Shown here in pieces: positions 7,355-16,101 of a DNA stretch of 64,000 bases. Within the stretch, counting starts at the first letter, position 1; each line of letters begins with the position of its first letter. A program made the translations under genes and the position numbers. The notes under the pieces were generated by a model. The model worked only from the letters and a program-made list of their open reading frames with translations, did no database searches and was not told where the DNA came from. This DNA is from Lentzea alba (GTDB lineage Bacteria > Actinomycetota > Actinomycetes > Mycobacteriales > Pseudonocardiaceae): positions 248,001-312,000 of the forward strand of contig NZ_JAAMPJ010000010.1 in NCBI RefSeq assembly GCF_011067745.1. The letters run 5' to 3'.

Positions 7355-10300
7355 GTGACGCGCTTGACGTACCGGGACGCGGTCAAGATCCTCGGCGCCG
7401 GCCAGAGCCCGCTGGTGTCGGCCTTGGACAAGATGTTCGGCGGCCTCCTGCTGGGCGCCACGCCGCTCGCGCCCGACCTGCTGTCGCTCTTCGACGCGAA
7501 GAGCGAGCTCGTCCGGCTCACCTACGAGCTGGTGGCCAAGGGGATCGACCGGCGGCACCGGCTGGGCCAGTTCGACCGGATCCAGCGGCTGCACGCGGCC
7601 CGCGGCGTGCTGATGGTCGTCGCGTACTTCGAGGCCCTCGAGGACGCCGACCTGCCGTTCCGGCTGGACGACGCCCGGATCTCCCGCGCGGAGGCGGTAG
7701 GCCTCGCGACGGACGCGTTCGAGGGCCGAACCCTTGCGGACGTGGCGACGTCGCTGCTGGACACGGACCTGCCGCTGCTCGGCGTGCAGGCGGCCAGCGT
7801 CGATGCCCAGGAGCAGCTCGGCCGGTTCTACGAGAAGTTGCACGTGAACGTCACGCGGTTCCTCCAAGGCCTGAGCCTGTGGGAGGACCTCGGTTTGATC
7901 AAGCAGTTGGACACAGTTGAAGCGCTGGATCGCGTTGCGCCGAAGGCACTGCGGTTGTTCGAATCCTCGATTTACCGGCTCGGTGGCGAGTGTCCGGAGT
8001 TCGCGATCTGGTTGACCCTGTCCGGTCAGCGCACAATTGGTGACGCCGTGCGGGAGCTGCTCGACCGGGCGGAGCCGGTGGAGTCGGTGTCGCCCGTGCT
8101 GCAAGGGATCGTGCGGTTCAACCGGTCGGCACTGACCAGGACGTTGCTCCCGGCGGAGGAACTGCCCGACGGCCTGGCGACGCCCGAGATCGGCCGCGCG
8201 TACATCGACCCCGACTTCCGCCTGGTCGAGGTCACCGCCCAGGCACCGATCAACGACGAGGACTTCTGGGCACAGGTAGACGTTCGCAAGGACTTCAACG
8301 AGTTCCTGCTCGGACACCTCTCGACGCCGTGGGCGTGGACCAGCCCGCTGCTCATCCTCGGGCACCCCGGCGCGGGCAAGTCGCTGCTCACTGAGGTGGT
8401 GGCGGCGCGGTTGCCGTCGCCGGACTTCGTGTCGGTGCGCGTGCCGCTGCGCGACGTCCCCGCGGACGCCGACATCCACGAGCAGATCGAGCGCGCGATC
8501 AGGCTGTCGACCCACGAAACCGTGTCATGGCCCGACTTCGCCCGCGCCGCCGGTGACTCGCTGCTGGTGGTGCTGCTCGACGGGTTCGACGAGCTGCTCC
8601 AGGCCACTGGGGTCAGCCGGTCGGACTACCTGATGAGGGTCAGGAAGTTCCAGCAGGTGGAGGAGACGCAAGGGCGGCACGTAGCGGTGATCGTGACGAG
8701 CCGGGTGACCGTGGCCGATCGGATGCAGGTCCCCGCGGGCGTGCTGGCGGTGCGGCTCGAACCGTTCGAGATCGGCCAGGTCGAGGACTGGCTGGAGGAG
8801 TGGTACCGAACCAACGGTTCCTACCTGCGGGAGCTCGGACGCGGCTGGTTCGACCTCGAGGTCATCGAGAAGTATCTGGACCTCGCCCAGCAGCCGCTCC
8901 TCCTGCTGATGCTGGCGATCTACGACGCCGAGAGCGGCGCGCTGCTGTCGGACAAGCACAAGTTGAGCCAATCGGAGTTGTACGAGCGGTTGGTGCGCCG
9001 GTTCGCCCACCGTGAAGTGTCCAAAACAGACAGCCAGGCCGCCGATTCCGCCGTCGAGCGGGAGCTGCTGATCCTCTCGATCGTTGCTTTCGGCATGTTC
9101 AACAGGTCCGTGCAGTGGGTCACCGACGCCACGGTGGCTCACGACCTCACCGCGTTGGGCATCACGCCGCCTGCGGGTCAGGGCGTCACGGCGGCGCACC
9201 AGCGGCTGGCCGGTGAGGCCAAGGACGCGCTCGGGCGCTTCTTCTACATCCACCGTGCCAGGTCCATACTCGAAGACGAAGTCTTGGGGACGTACGAGTT
9301 CCTGCACGCCACTTTCGGCGAGTTCTTCGTCGCCCGGCTGACGTGGCGCTGTCTGATGGAACTGGTGGAGCAGGCCCGAGCGGAGAAGGCGCGCATGTTC
9401 TCCGGTCATCAGGGTGTCGACGACACCCAACTGCGGACGTTCCTGTCCTGGGCGCTGCTCTCCACACGCACGACCACACTCGACTTCCTGTCCGAGCTGG
9501 CGGCTCGCGCCTCCGGGGCGGAGCTCCAGGACATCGGTGAGGCGCTGCTGACCGCGTTCCGGAACGTGCACGAGCCGACGGTCAACTCGGTCTACCAGAA
9601 TTACCGGCCCTTGCAGAGGACCCAGACCGCACAGATCGCCACCTACGGCGCCAATCTGCTCCTGCTGCTCATGACTGTTCGCGACGAAGTGTCATCGGCC
9701 GAACTCTTTCCCGGTGTGGTCGACCACGCCGCCGAGTGGACCAGGTCAGTGCACCTGTGGATGTCCCAGCTGAGGACGGGTGAGTGGGACGGCGTGACAG
9801 AGCTGTTGAGAGCCGACCGTGATCGTGATCCGGACGAGAGGCAGTCCGTGAGGCTGAGCTGGCGCCGTTCGGCGTCCGCACCTCGTGTTGAGACGATGTG
9901 GGCACGGGATCCGAACATCTCTGGCGTTGTCACGGATTACGGGTTCAGCATCAACTTCTTCCGGTCCGCTGAGCTCCTGTGCGAGTGGGACACGGACGTT
10001 GTGGTGACGGCGCTCAACGGACCGGGCACGTTGTTCACCAGCCTGCTTCCGTACTACATGCATCGTGACGATCAACTTCGATCTGTCGCCGCTGACCTGC
10101 TCCACGCATCGTTCTTCCACACCAACCAGACCGCGTTGGAAGAGCGGATGGTCGTGTACGACCGGCTCGCGGACTTCGCCGGGGCGCCGTATCTCGGCCT
10201 CGATGTCGTGGTGGACGCCGAGCTGGAGAGGTATCTCGTCCAGTTGCTGGTCAACGATGAACTGGTGACGGCGGAGTATGTCGTCGACAAGCTGACCGGG

Positions 10301-10612
10301 TTGCTGATCCTGGACGAACCGAGCGGGCCGGAGAACCTCGCGCTCTTCCTGCGGCTCTTGGCGCGGACCGAAGAACATTGGTGGTTCATGGACTTCGTGA
10401 ACGGGTTGCTGGATCGCGAGGCGGTCAACGTCGAACAGGTGGCCGAAATCTGGTGTGCGCTGGCGGACAAGGGGATCCCGAGTTCGGAGTATCCGGAGGC
10501 ACTCCTCGACGAGGCCCACCGCCTCCGTTGGCCCGCGCGCGAGGAGCTGCTGGCGCACCGGCCGGACCTGCTGACGAGGTTGTCGAAGCTGGAGGACGAC
10601 GAACTGCTCTAG
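7355..10612 (+). CDS. NACHT-domain STAND NTPase
   Basis: 1085 residues. Residues 1-330 are an all-helical N-terminal region without a recognised enzyme signature. The NACHT core follows: Walker A GHPGAGKS (about 336-343), Walker B LLVVLLDGFDELL (about 403-415, the D-x-x-DE arrangement typical of NACHT rather than AP-ATPases), sensor region VIVTSR, and a winged-helix part up to about residue 690 ending near YEFLHATFGEFFVARL. The C-terminal 390 residues are helical and could be the ligand sensor; no clear leucine-rich or TPR pattern is visible. Bacterial NACHT proteins of this shape include antiphage proteins. GTG start; no partner gene on the same strand, so it looks monocistronic. Confidence 0.85.
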   Translation: MTRLTYRDAVKILGAGQSPLVSALDKMFGGLLLGATPLAPDLLSLFDAKSELVRLTYELVAKGIDRRHRLGQFDRIQRLHAARGVLMVVAYFEALEDADLPFRLDDARISRAEAVGLATDAFEGRTLADVATSLLDTDLPLLGVQAASVDAQEQLGRFYEKLHVNVTRFLQGLSLWEDLGLIKQLDTVEALDRVAPKALRLFESSIYRLGGECPEFAIWLTLSGQRTIGDAVRELLDRAEPVESVSPVLQGIVRFNRSALTRTLLPAEELPDGLATPEIGRAYIDPDFRLVEVTAQAPINDEDFWAQVDVRKDFNEFLLGHLSTPWAWTSPLLILGHPGAGKSLLTEVVAARLPSPDFVSVRVPLRDVPADADIHEQIERAIRLSTHETVSWPDFARAAGDSLLVVLLDGFDELLQATGVSRSDYLMRVRKFQQVEETQGRHVAVIVTSRVTVADRMQVPAGVLAVRLEPFEIGQVEDWLEEWYRTNGSYLRELGRGWFDLEVIEKYLDLAQQPLLLLMLAIYDAESGALLSDKHKLSQSELYERLVRRFAHREVSKTDSQAADSAVERELLILSIVAFGMFNRSVQWVTDATVAHDLTALGITPPAGQGVTAAHQRLAGEAKDALGRFFYIHRARSILEDEVLGTYEFLHATFGEFFVARLTWRCLMELVEQARAEKARMFSGHQGVDDTQLRTFLSWALLSTRTTTLDFLSELAARASGAELQDIGEALLTAFRNVHEPTVNSVYQNYRPLQRTQTAQIATYGANLLLLLMTVRDEVSSAELFPGVVDHAAEWTRSVHLWMSQLRTGEWDGVTELLRADRDRDPDERQSVRLSWRRSASAPRVETMWARDPNISGVVTDYGFSINFFRSAELLCEWDTDVVVTALNGPGTLFTSLLPYYMHRDDQLRSVAADLLHASFFHTNQTALEERMVVYDRLADFAGAPYLGLDVVVDAELERYLVQLLVNDELVTAEYVVDKLTGLLILDEPSGPENLALFLRLLARTEEHWWFMDFVNGLLDREAVNVEQVAEIWCALADKGIPSSEYPEALLDEAHRLRWPAREELLAHRPDLLTRLSKLEDDELL

Positions 10613-10662
10613 TTGCGGGTAGCGCATGCGCGCGCCGAGCTGCTTCGGTTGCGCGGCATCGG

Positions 10663-11444
10663 TTAGCGCGTGTCGCCGAACTTGCCGTGCCGCCCGGCTC
10701 CCGCCGCGAAGCGGGCAGCCCCGTCAGCACCTTCCCGCGCCACGATCGGCACCCCGGCCGCGCCCTCCGCCCGCAGTGCCTCCGCCAACGTCAGGTCGAG
10801 CCCGGCGTAGGTGGAGGCCCGGTCCGCGAGCACGCACTCGAACGGGAACGCGGCGATCTGCTCGGCCAGGTCGATCGCGGCGGCCACCGCCTGGCCGGGT
10901 TCGACGACGCGGTTGGCCAGGCCCATCGCGAGGGCCTCGTCGGCGGCTACGGGACGGCCGGTGAGGATCAGGTCCAGGGCACGGCCCAGCCCGACGATCC
11001 GGGGTAGCCGGGCGGTGCCGCCGTCGATCAGCGGCACACCCCACCGCCGGCAGAACACCCCGAACACCGCGTCGCTCTCGGCGACCCGCAGATCGGCGAG
11101 CAGGGCCAGTTCGAGCCCGCCCGCGACGGCGTGGCCGCTGACGGCGGCGATCAGCGGTTTGCCGAGGTGCAGCCGGGTCGGTCCCATCGGGCCGTGCCGC
11201 CGCCGTCGGGATCGAGGACGTTGCGTCGAGGAGGATCGTTGACCGCCGTCAGGTCCGCGCCCGCGCAGAACGTTCCGCCTTCTCCCGCGAGCACCGCCAC
11301 GCGCTGGGCGGGGTCTGCCTCGAACGCCTGGAACGCGTCGTGCAGCTCAGCGGCCATCCGGCGGTCCACCGCGTTGCGCCGGTCCGGGCGGTTCATCCAG
11401 ATCACCGTCGTGGTGCCCGCGGTCTCCACTCGCACGTCTTCCAT
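10663..11444 (-). pseudogene. Enoyl-CoA hydratase/isomerase, frameshifted
   Basis: Two overlapping frames together make one crotonase of about 260 residues, the normal family length. The 5' frame (11444 down to about 11200) holds VIWMNRPDRRNAVDR and the oxyanion-hole segment GGTFCAGADLTAV. The 3' frame (to 10663) holds KPLIAAVSGHAVAGGLELAL and WGVPLIDGGTARLPR. The switch lies near 11191-11208, in a GCC/GGC run; total length is 3n+2, as expected from the loss of one base. Either a true pseudogene or a sequencing error in a GC-rich run. Divergent from the oxidoreductase gene at 11495. Confidence 0.8.
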
Positions 11445-11494
11445 TCGTCGAGGTTAGTGGTGCGCATTTGAAGTCGGTGCTGTGTACTGACGCC

Positions 11495-12094
11495 ATGCCG
11501 ATCGTCTCTCCCGGCTTCACCGGGCGACGCCAGTCACCAGACGTGCAGCTGCCGCCCGGCCAGTACCTCACCGAGGACTTCCCGGTGCTCACCGCGGGCC
11601 CGACCCCGCGCGTGCCGACGGACCGGTGGGAGTTCACCGTCAGCACCGAGGCCGGGCAGAAGCACACGTGGTCGTGGCAGCAGCTGATCGAGCTGCCGGC
11701 GGAGAAGATCACGACGGACATCCACTGCGTCACCAAGTGGTCCAAGCTGCGCACCCGGTGGAAGGGCGTCTCGCTGGACGTCCTGCTGGAGGACGTCGAG
11801 ACGGCGGCGGACTTCGCGCTGGTCCACTCGTACGGCGGCTACACGACCAACCTGCCGCTGGAGGACCTCCTCGACGGCCAGGCGTGGATCGCCTACCGCT
11901 ACGACGACGATGACCTCACGCCCGAACACGGCGGCCCGGCGCGGTTGCTGGTGCCGCACCTGTACTTCTGGAAGTCGGCGAAGTGGGTTCGCGGGATCCA
12001 GCTGCTGCTCGAGGACGAACCCGGTTTCTGGGAAACCGCCGGCTACCACGACTACGGAGACCCATGGCGCGAGCAGCGGTATCAGGGCGACTGA
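11495..12094 (+). CDS. Molybdopterin-dependent oxidoreductase (sulfite-oxidase/YedY fold)
   Basis: 199 residues with the sulfite oxidase catalytic domain only. Cys78 in DIHCVTKWSKL is the expected molybdenum ligand, and the pattern W-KGVSLDVLL then SYGGYTTNLPLEDLL is characteristic. No Tat signal is visible, so it probably acts in the cytoplasm, unlike periplasmic YedY. I chose ATG 11495, giving MPIVSPGF; the upstream in-frame start gives no better context. It overlaps the reductase gene by 31 bases; together with the DUF6510 gene it forms a recurring actinobacterial triad. Confidence 0.88.
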   Translation: MPIVSPGFTGRRQSPDVQLPPGQYLTEDFPVLTAGPTPRVPTDRWEFTVSTEAGQKHTWSWQQLIELPAEKITTDIHCVTKWSKLRTRWKGVSLDVLLEDVETAADFALVHSYGGYTTNLPLEDLLDGQAWIAYRYDDDDLTPEHGGPARLLVPHLYFWKSAKWVRGIQLLLEDEPGFWETAGYHDYGDPWREQRYQGD

Positions 12095-12804
12095 CCTGGC
12101 GGGTGTCGTCACTGGCCTCGTCCGATGAGCTGACTTCGAGTGCGCGCAGGCTCGTGTTCGAGGTGCCCGGCTGGCCCGGCCACCTGCCCGGTCAGCACGT
12201 CGACGTGCGGCTGACCGCCGAGGACGGCTACTCGGTGCAGCGCAGCTACTCGATCTCGTCGGCACCGGACGGCAACCTGGTCGAGCTGGCGGTGCAGCGG
12301 GTCGACGACGGCGAGGTGTCGCCGTACCTGTGCGACGTGCTCACCGTGGGCTCCCAGCTCGAACTGCGCGGCCCGGTCGGCGGCTGGTTCGTGTGGCGTG
12401 CAACGGATCCCGCGCCGGTGACGCTCGTGGCGGGCGGCTCCGGCATCGCGCCGCTGATGGCGATGGTCCGGGTGCGGGCCCTGGAAGGCAGCCGCGTGCC
12501 GTTCCGCCTGGTCTACTCGGTGCGCACGCCCGAAGACGTGATGTTCGCCGACGAACTGCGGCGGCGCGCCCGCGAAGATCCCGGCCTCGACGTCCGGCTG
12601 GTGTACACCCGGCGAGCTCCGGAAGGTTCTCCGGAGCCGCCGGGCCGGCTGGGTGTGGCCACCCTGAACACGTACGGCTGGCCCGCCGAGTTCAATCCCC
12701 ACGTCTTCGTGTGCGGACCGACCGGGTTCGTCGAGACGGTGTCCGACGTCTTCGTGGCGCTCGGCCACGACCCGCGCCGCGTCCGCACCGAGCGTTTCGG
12801 CTGA
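12064..12804 (+). CDS. FAD/NAD(P)-binding ferredoxin-reductase-type protein
   Basis: 246 residues. FAD-binding barrel with RSYSIS (R-x-Y-S motif), NAD-binding half with VAGGSGIAPLMAM and the closing VCGPTGFVETV. No iron-sulfur domain is attached, so it needs a separate partner. The ATG at 12064 lies inside the preceding molybdo-enzyme gene, implying coupled expression; the reductase most likely supplies or removes electrons at that enzyme (inference from context). Confidence 0.9.
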   Translation: MARAAVSGRLTWRVSSLASSDELTSSARRLVFEVPGWPGHLPGQHVDVRLTAEDGYSVQRSYSISSAPDGNLVELAVQRVDDGEVSPYLCDVLTVGSQLELRGPVGGWFVWRATDPAPVTLVAGGSGIAPLMAMVRVRALEGSRVPFRLVYSVRTPEDVMFADELRRRAREDPGLDVRLVYTRRAPEGSPEPPGRLGVATLNTYGWPAEFNPHVFVCGPTGFVETVSDVFVALGHDPRRVRTERFG

Positions 12805-12817
12805 CAGGAGACCGACG

Positions 12818-13081
12818 ATGAGCGATCACGTGGACGGCAACGCGCTCGCGGGCGACCTGCGGGAGATCTTCGCGGTGGACCTGACCGTGGCGACCGGGCA
12901 GTGCGCGGGCTGCGGGTATCGCGGGTCGGTGGCGACCTTGCGGGTCTACCAGAACGCGCCGGGGTTGGTGGCGCGATGCCCGCACTGCGAGGAGGTCGTG
13001 CTGCGGCTGGTGCGTGCGCCGGGGCGGGCGTGGCTGGACCTGCGCGGCACGGTGAGCCTGGAGATCCCGCTCTCGTCCTGA
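12818..13081 (+). CDS. DUF6510 zinc-ribbon-like protein
   Basis: 87 residues with two CxxC pairs (CAGC and CPHC) spaced as in a zinc ribbon, between an acidic N-terminal helix and a short beta-rich tail. Matches the DUF6510 family that accompanies this type of molybdo-oxidoreductase and flavin reductase. Starts 13 bases after the reductase, with AGGAGA upstream. Possibly an electron-transfer or assembly partner; the function is unproven. Confidence 0.82.
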   Translation: MSDHVDGNALAGDLREIFAVDLTVATGQCAGCGYRGSVATLRVYQNAPGLVARCPHCEEVVLRLVRAPGRAWLDLRGTVSLEIPLSS

Positions 13082-13088
13082 GGGCCGT

Positions 13089-13115
13089 CCGCGGACAACC
13101 GGGGGTTGTCCGCGG
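13089..13115. terminator. Hairpin after the molybdo-oxidoreductase operon
   Basis: Perfect 12-bp stem (CCGCGGACAACC / GGTTGTCCGCGG) with a GGG loop, eight bases past the DUF6510 stop. No T-run follows, as is common for actinomycete terminators. It could also be an operator, since its TTGTCCGCG half recurs in the next palindrome. Confidence 0.55.
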
Positions 13116-13122
13116 CGACCGG

Positions 13123-13140
13123 CTTGTCCGCGCGGACAAG
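13123..13140. promoter_or_regulatory. Perfect 18-bp palindrome
   Basis: CTTGTCCGCGCGGACAAG reads the same on both strands. It lies 68 bases before the small membrane-peptide gene and shares TTGTCCGCG with the hairpin just upstream. A dimeric-regulator site or a second hairpin are both possible. Confidence 0.5.
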
Positions 13141-13208
13141 GGCAAGAGGTCCCGTTTCCCGGCGATGCTCTGCGCTACCAGAGCTCGTGACGAGGAGAGA
13201 AGGACACC

Positions 13209-13343
13209 ATGACTGCTGTTGTCCGCGAGATTTGCCGAACCCTCCGACTTGCGCTGACGACGTGGAATCACACGTTTCGCCTGTGCGCCATCGCGTTGGT
13301 GATGGGGCTGATCTACCTTGTCGTGTTCCGCCCGTGGTGGTGA
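13209..13343 (+). CDS. Small single-pass membrane peptide
   Basis: 44 codons from an ATG with GAGAAGG seven bases upstream: a basic, amphipathic N-terminal half (REICRTLRLAL), then one hydrophobic span (LCAIALVMGLIYLVVF) and a short FRPWW tail. It sits 46 bases before the HTH-GGDEF-EAL gene on the same strand, which suggests co-expression. The good ribosome site and membrane-span composition argue for a real gene. I do not recognise the family. Confidence 0.6.
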   Translation: MTAVVREICRTLRLALTTWNHTFRLCAIALVMGLIYLVVFRPWW

Positions 13344-13389
13344 AGGCCGGACGGTTCGCTGGTCCCGGTGTGGATGAGGAAGGTGGGTC

Positions 13390-15975
13390 ATGCGTTCTGG
13401 TCGTCCGTGGGGACAGCTGAAAGGGGACGACCCCGCGCTGCACGATCTGGCCCGCTACCTGCGTGGCCTGATGGACAGTTCGGACCTCACGTCGAAAGAG
13501 GTGGGCAAGCGCTGCGGCTGCAGCGACTCGACCGTGTCCAAGATGCTGGGTGGAGATCAGCTGCCCCACTGGGATTTCGTCGCTGCTCTGATCGAGGCGT
13601 GCACGTCCTCCGGGTCGCAGGCGGAGGACCGCAGGATCGCGGCGCGCGGCATCTGGAATCGTGCGGCCCAGTCGCACTACCGGCGACCGGCGTCCGAACC
13701 CGTGCCGATCGAGGCGCACGCCATGATCGTGCAGGCCCAGGCGGCAACCATTTCGGCACAGCAACAGCTCCTCAAGGTCACCGAGGAGCTGAGCAGGGCG
13801 CACAAACAACTCGCGGAGAGCGCACAGGTCGAGTTCCAGGCGTCGCAGGTGATCCTGGTCCTGCAGATAGTTCTTTCGCGGCTCTCCACCCTGATCTCGG
13901 GCCTCACCGGCGACCGCGACCGTTATCGAGCCGAGGTGACCAGGTACCGGGCCGAACTCGACGCGACCCAACGCCGGCTCGACGAGGCCCAGCACGAGCG
14001 TGGACGCGCGGAAACCCAGCTGGACCAGGCCCAGGAGGAACGGCGGCGGGCGACCGCGCTGACCGGCGAGGCGCGCGCGAAGATCCGCTTGCTCGAGGAG
14101 CGGCTCGGCGGTGAGGACGGTCCTGTCGGTGTGCAGAGCGGTGATCTCGCGCTCGACGTGGTGGCGCCTTCTCCCGATGACGTGCTTCTCGACATGGCGG
14201 CAGGCCTGGATCGGGTGCAGCGACTTCTGGACCAGCAGGACAGGGAACTGACCGAGCTCGAGACCGAGCGTCCCGAAACCGGAACAGGGACGCGCGCCGG
14301 TGAAGGCACCAGGTATCGCGCGATCTTCACCGATTCGGTGACCGGGATGGCCGTCCTGGACCTGGAGGGGCGGATCCTCGAAGTCAACAGTGCCTTGCAG
14401 GACATGCTCGGGTTGGACGAGCGGGAAATGTGCGGGCGGAACGTCCGGGACGCGTTGCTTCCCGGACAGTCCGGAGCCCTGCGCAGCTACGAGGAGTTCA
14501 GCGCGGAGGAAAAGAGCATTCTGCGCACCGAGGCAGACCTGTACCGGCCTGACGGCGAAAGACTTTGGACGCTGTGCACCTTCTCGCTGGTGCGCGACGA
14601 TCACGGCGAGCCGCAGTACCAGGTCGCGATGGTCGAGGACGTCACCGACCGCCACCTGCTGCAGAACCGTCTGCGGTACCAGGCTCTGCACGACCCGCTG
14701 ACCGGCCTGCCGAACCGCGCGCTGCTCCTCGAACGCCTCGGACGGGTGATGAACAACAGGACCGAGCACGCGCGTGCCGGTCTGTGTTACCTGGACCTGG
14801 ACGGCTTGAAGGTCGTCAACGACTCGCTCGGCCACGACGTCGGCGACCAGCTGCTGGTCGAGATCGGCCGTCGGCTGGACGAGTGCGCGTCCGGCGAGGG
14901 CAGGCTGGTCGCGCGCATGGGCGGCGACGAGTACATGATCCTGGTCGAGGGCACAGCCGGCGTGCAGGACGTCATCGACGTGGCGGACCGCGTGCTGGCC
15001 GAACTGGAGGTGCCGATCCGCGTCGGCGGCCACGATTTGGCGCTCTCGGCGTCCATCGGCATCGTCGAACGGCAACTGTCCGGTACCACCTCAACGGACC
15101 TGATGAGGGACGCGGACGTCACGCTGTACTGGGCGAAGGCGGACGGCAAGGCGCGTTGGGTGCTCTACGACCCGGAGCGCAACGCCCGCGAGGTGGCCAG
15201 GTTCACCATGTTGTCCAGCATGCCGAGGGCGCTGGAACGCGGAGAGTTCATCGTCGAGTACCAGCCAATGGTGCGGCTGGAGGACACAGCCGTGCTGGGG
15301 GTGGAGGCGCTGGTGCGCTGGGAGCACCCCGAGTTCGGAAGACTTTCGCCTGATCGGTTCATCCCCCAGGCCGAGGAGACCGGTCTCATCGTGCCGCTGG
15401 GCCGCCGGGTGCTGCACAGGGCGTGCGTGCAGGCGCGACGCTGGCTCGACGAGTTCGGCGCTCGGGCGCCGTTCGTGTCGGTGGACGTGTCCGCGCGCCA
15501 GTTGCGAGCCCTGGATCTGTTCAATGACGTGAAGAGCATCCTGGACGACTGTGCGCTACCGCCGCATCTCCTCCAACTGGAGATCACCGAAAGTGCGATC
15601 ACCGCGGCGGACCACGACTTGCTCGATGGGATGGAAGGGTTGTCCGACCTGGGAGTCCGGATCGCGATCGACGACTTCGGTGGCGGCTCCTCGAACCTCA
15701 CCATGCTGAAACACCTGCCCGTGCACGAGGTGAAGATCTCCGGCGCTGTGCTGCTGGGCCTGTCCGCCGACGAGGTCGACCCGGTCGACGCGCAGGTCGT
15801 GGCTGCGCTCGTCCAACTCGCACACGCTCGGCGTCTGGGCGTTACCGCTGTCGACGTCGAGACACCCACGCAGGTGAAGCGGCTGCACCGCATCGGTTGC
15901 GACGCCGGACAGGGCTGGTACTTCGCGCGCCCCACCGGGCCAGAGGACATCGCCGAACTGCTGCGCGGTCGATAA
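13390..15975 (+). CDS. HTH / coiled-coil / PAS / GGDEF / EAL cyclic-di-GMP protein
   Basis: 861 residues. N-terminal XRE-like helix-turn-helix (about 15-75, KEVGKRCGCSDSTVSKML), long coiled coil (about 110-290), PAS domain (about 309-425), GGDEF domain (about 431-595) with GGDEY at 511-515 and DLDGLKVVNDSLGHD, then EAL domain (about 610-861) with EAL at 639-641. The RxxD inhibitory site before GGDEF is absent (GEGR instead). In the EAL domain the usual metal-ligand Asn is Asp (SVDVSARQL) and the EGVE loop reads DVET, so phosphodiesterase activity may be weak. No membrane span, hence cytoplasmic. ATG preceded by GAGGAAGG. Confidence 0.9.
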   Translation: MRSGRPWGQLKGDDPALHDLARYLRGLMDSSDLTSKEVGKRCGCSDSTVSKMLGGDQLPHWDFVAALIEACTSSGSQAEDRRIAARGIWNRAAQSHYRRPASEPVPIEAHAMIVQAQAATISAQQQLLKVTEELSRAHKQLAESAQVEFQASQVILVLQIVLSRLSTLISGLTGDRDRYRAEVTRYRAELDATQRRLDEAQHERGRAETQLDQAQEERRRATALTGEARAKIRLLEERLGGEDGPVGVQSGDLALDVVAPSPDDVLLDMAAGLDRVQRLLDQQDRELTELETERPETGTGTRAGEGTRYRAIFTDSVTGMAVLDLEGRILEVNSALQDMLGLDEREMCGRNVRDALLPGQSGALRSYEEFSAEEKSILRTEADLYRPDGERLWTLCTFSLVRDDHGEPQYQVAMVEDVTDRHLLQNRLRYQALHDPLTGLPNRALLLERLGRVMNNRTEHARAGLCYLDLDGLKVVNDSLGHDVGDQLLVEIGRRLDECASGEGRLVARMGGDEYMILVEGTAGVQDVIDVADRVLAELEVPIRVGGHDLALSASIGIVERQLSGTTSTDLMRDADVTLYWAKADGKARWVLYDPERNAREVARFTMLSSMPRALERGEFIVEYQPMVRLEDTAVLGVEALVRWEHPEFGRLSPDRFIPQAEETGLIVPLGRRVLHRACVQARRWLDEFGARAPFVSVDVSARQLRALDLFNDVKSILDDCALPPHLLQLEITESAITAADHDLLDGMEGLSDLGVRIAIDDFGGGSSNLTMLKHLPVHEVKISGAVLLGLSADEVDPVDAQVVAALVQLAHARRLGVTAVDVETPTQVKRLHRIGCDAGQGWYFARPTGPEDIAELLRGR

Positions 15976-16057
15976 GTCCTGGAGATTCTGTCCTGTTTGA
16001 CCTGTCCGATGCCTCCGAACGGCCGTATCCGGCATCCGTTGCCTGTGCCTGGATAGA

Positions 16058-16082
16058 TGGGAGCGCTCTTACAACGTTGTAA
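16058..16082. promoter_or_regulatory. Two overlapping LacI-type operator candidates
   Basis: TGGGAGCGCTCTTA (16058-16071) matches 12 of 14 bases of the CebR-type cellobiose operator (TGGGAGCGCTCCCA). It overlaps TTACAACGTTGTAA (16069-16082), a perfect 14-bp palindrome with the AACGTT core typical of LacI/GalR sites. Both lie 20-44 bases before the glycosidase start, where a repressor would block transcription. Confidence 0.6.
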
Positions 16083-16101
16083 AACGAAGGGGATCTCGCC
16101 G

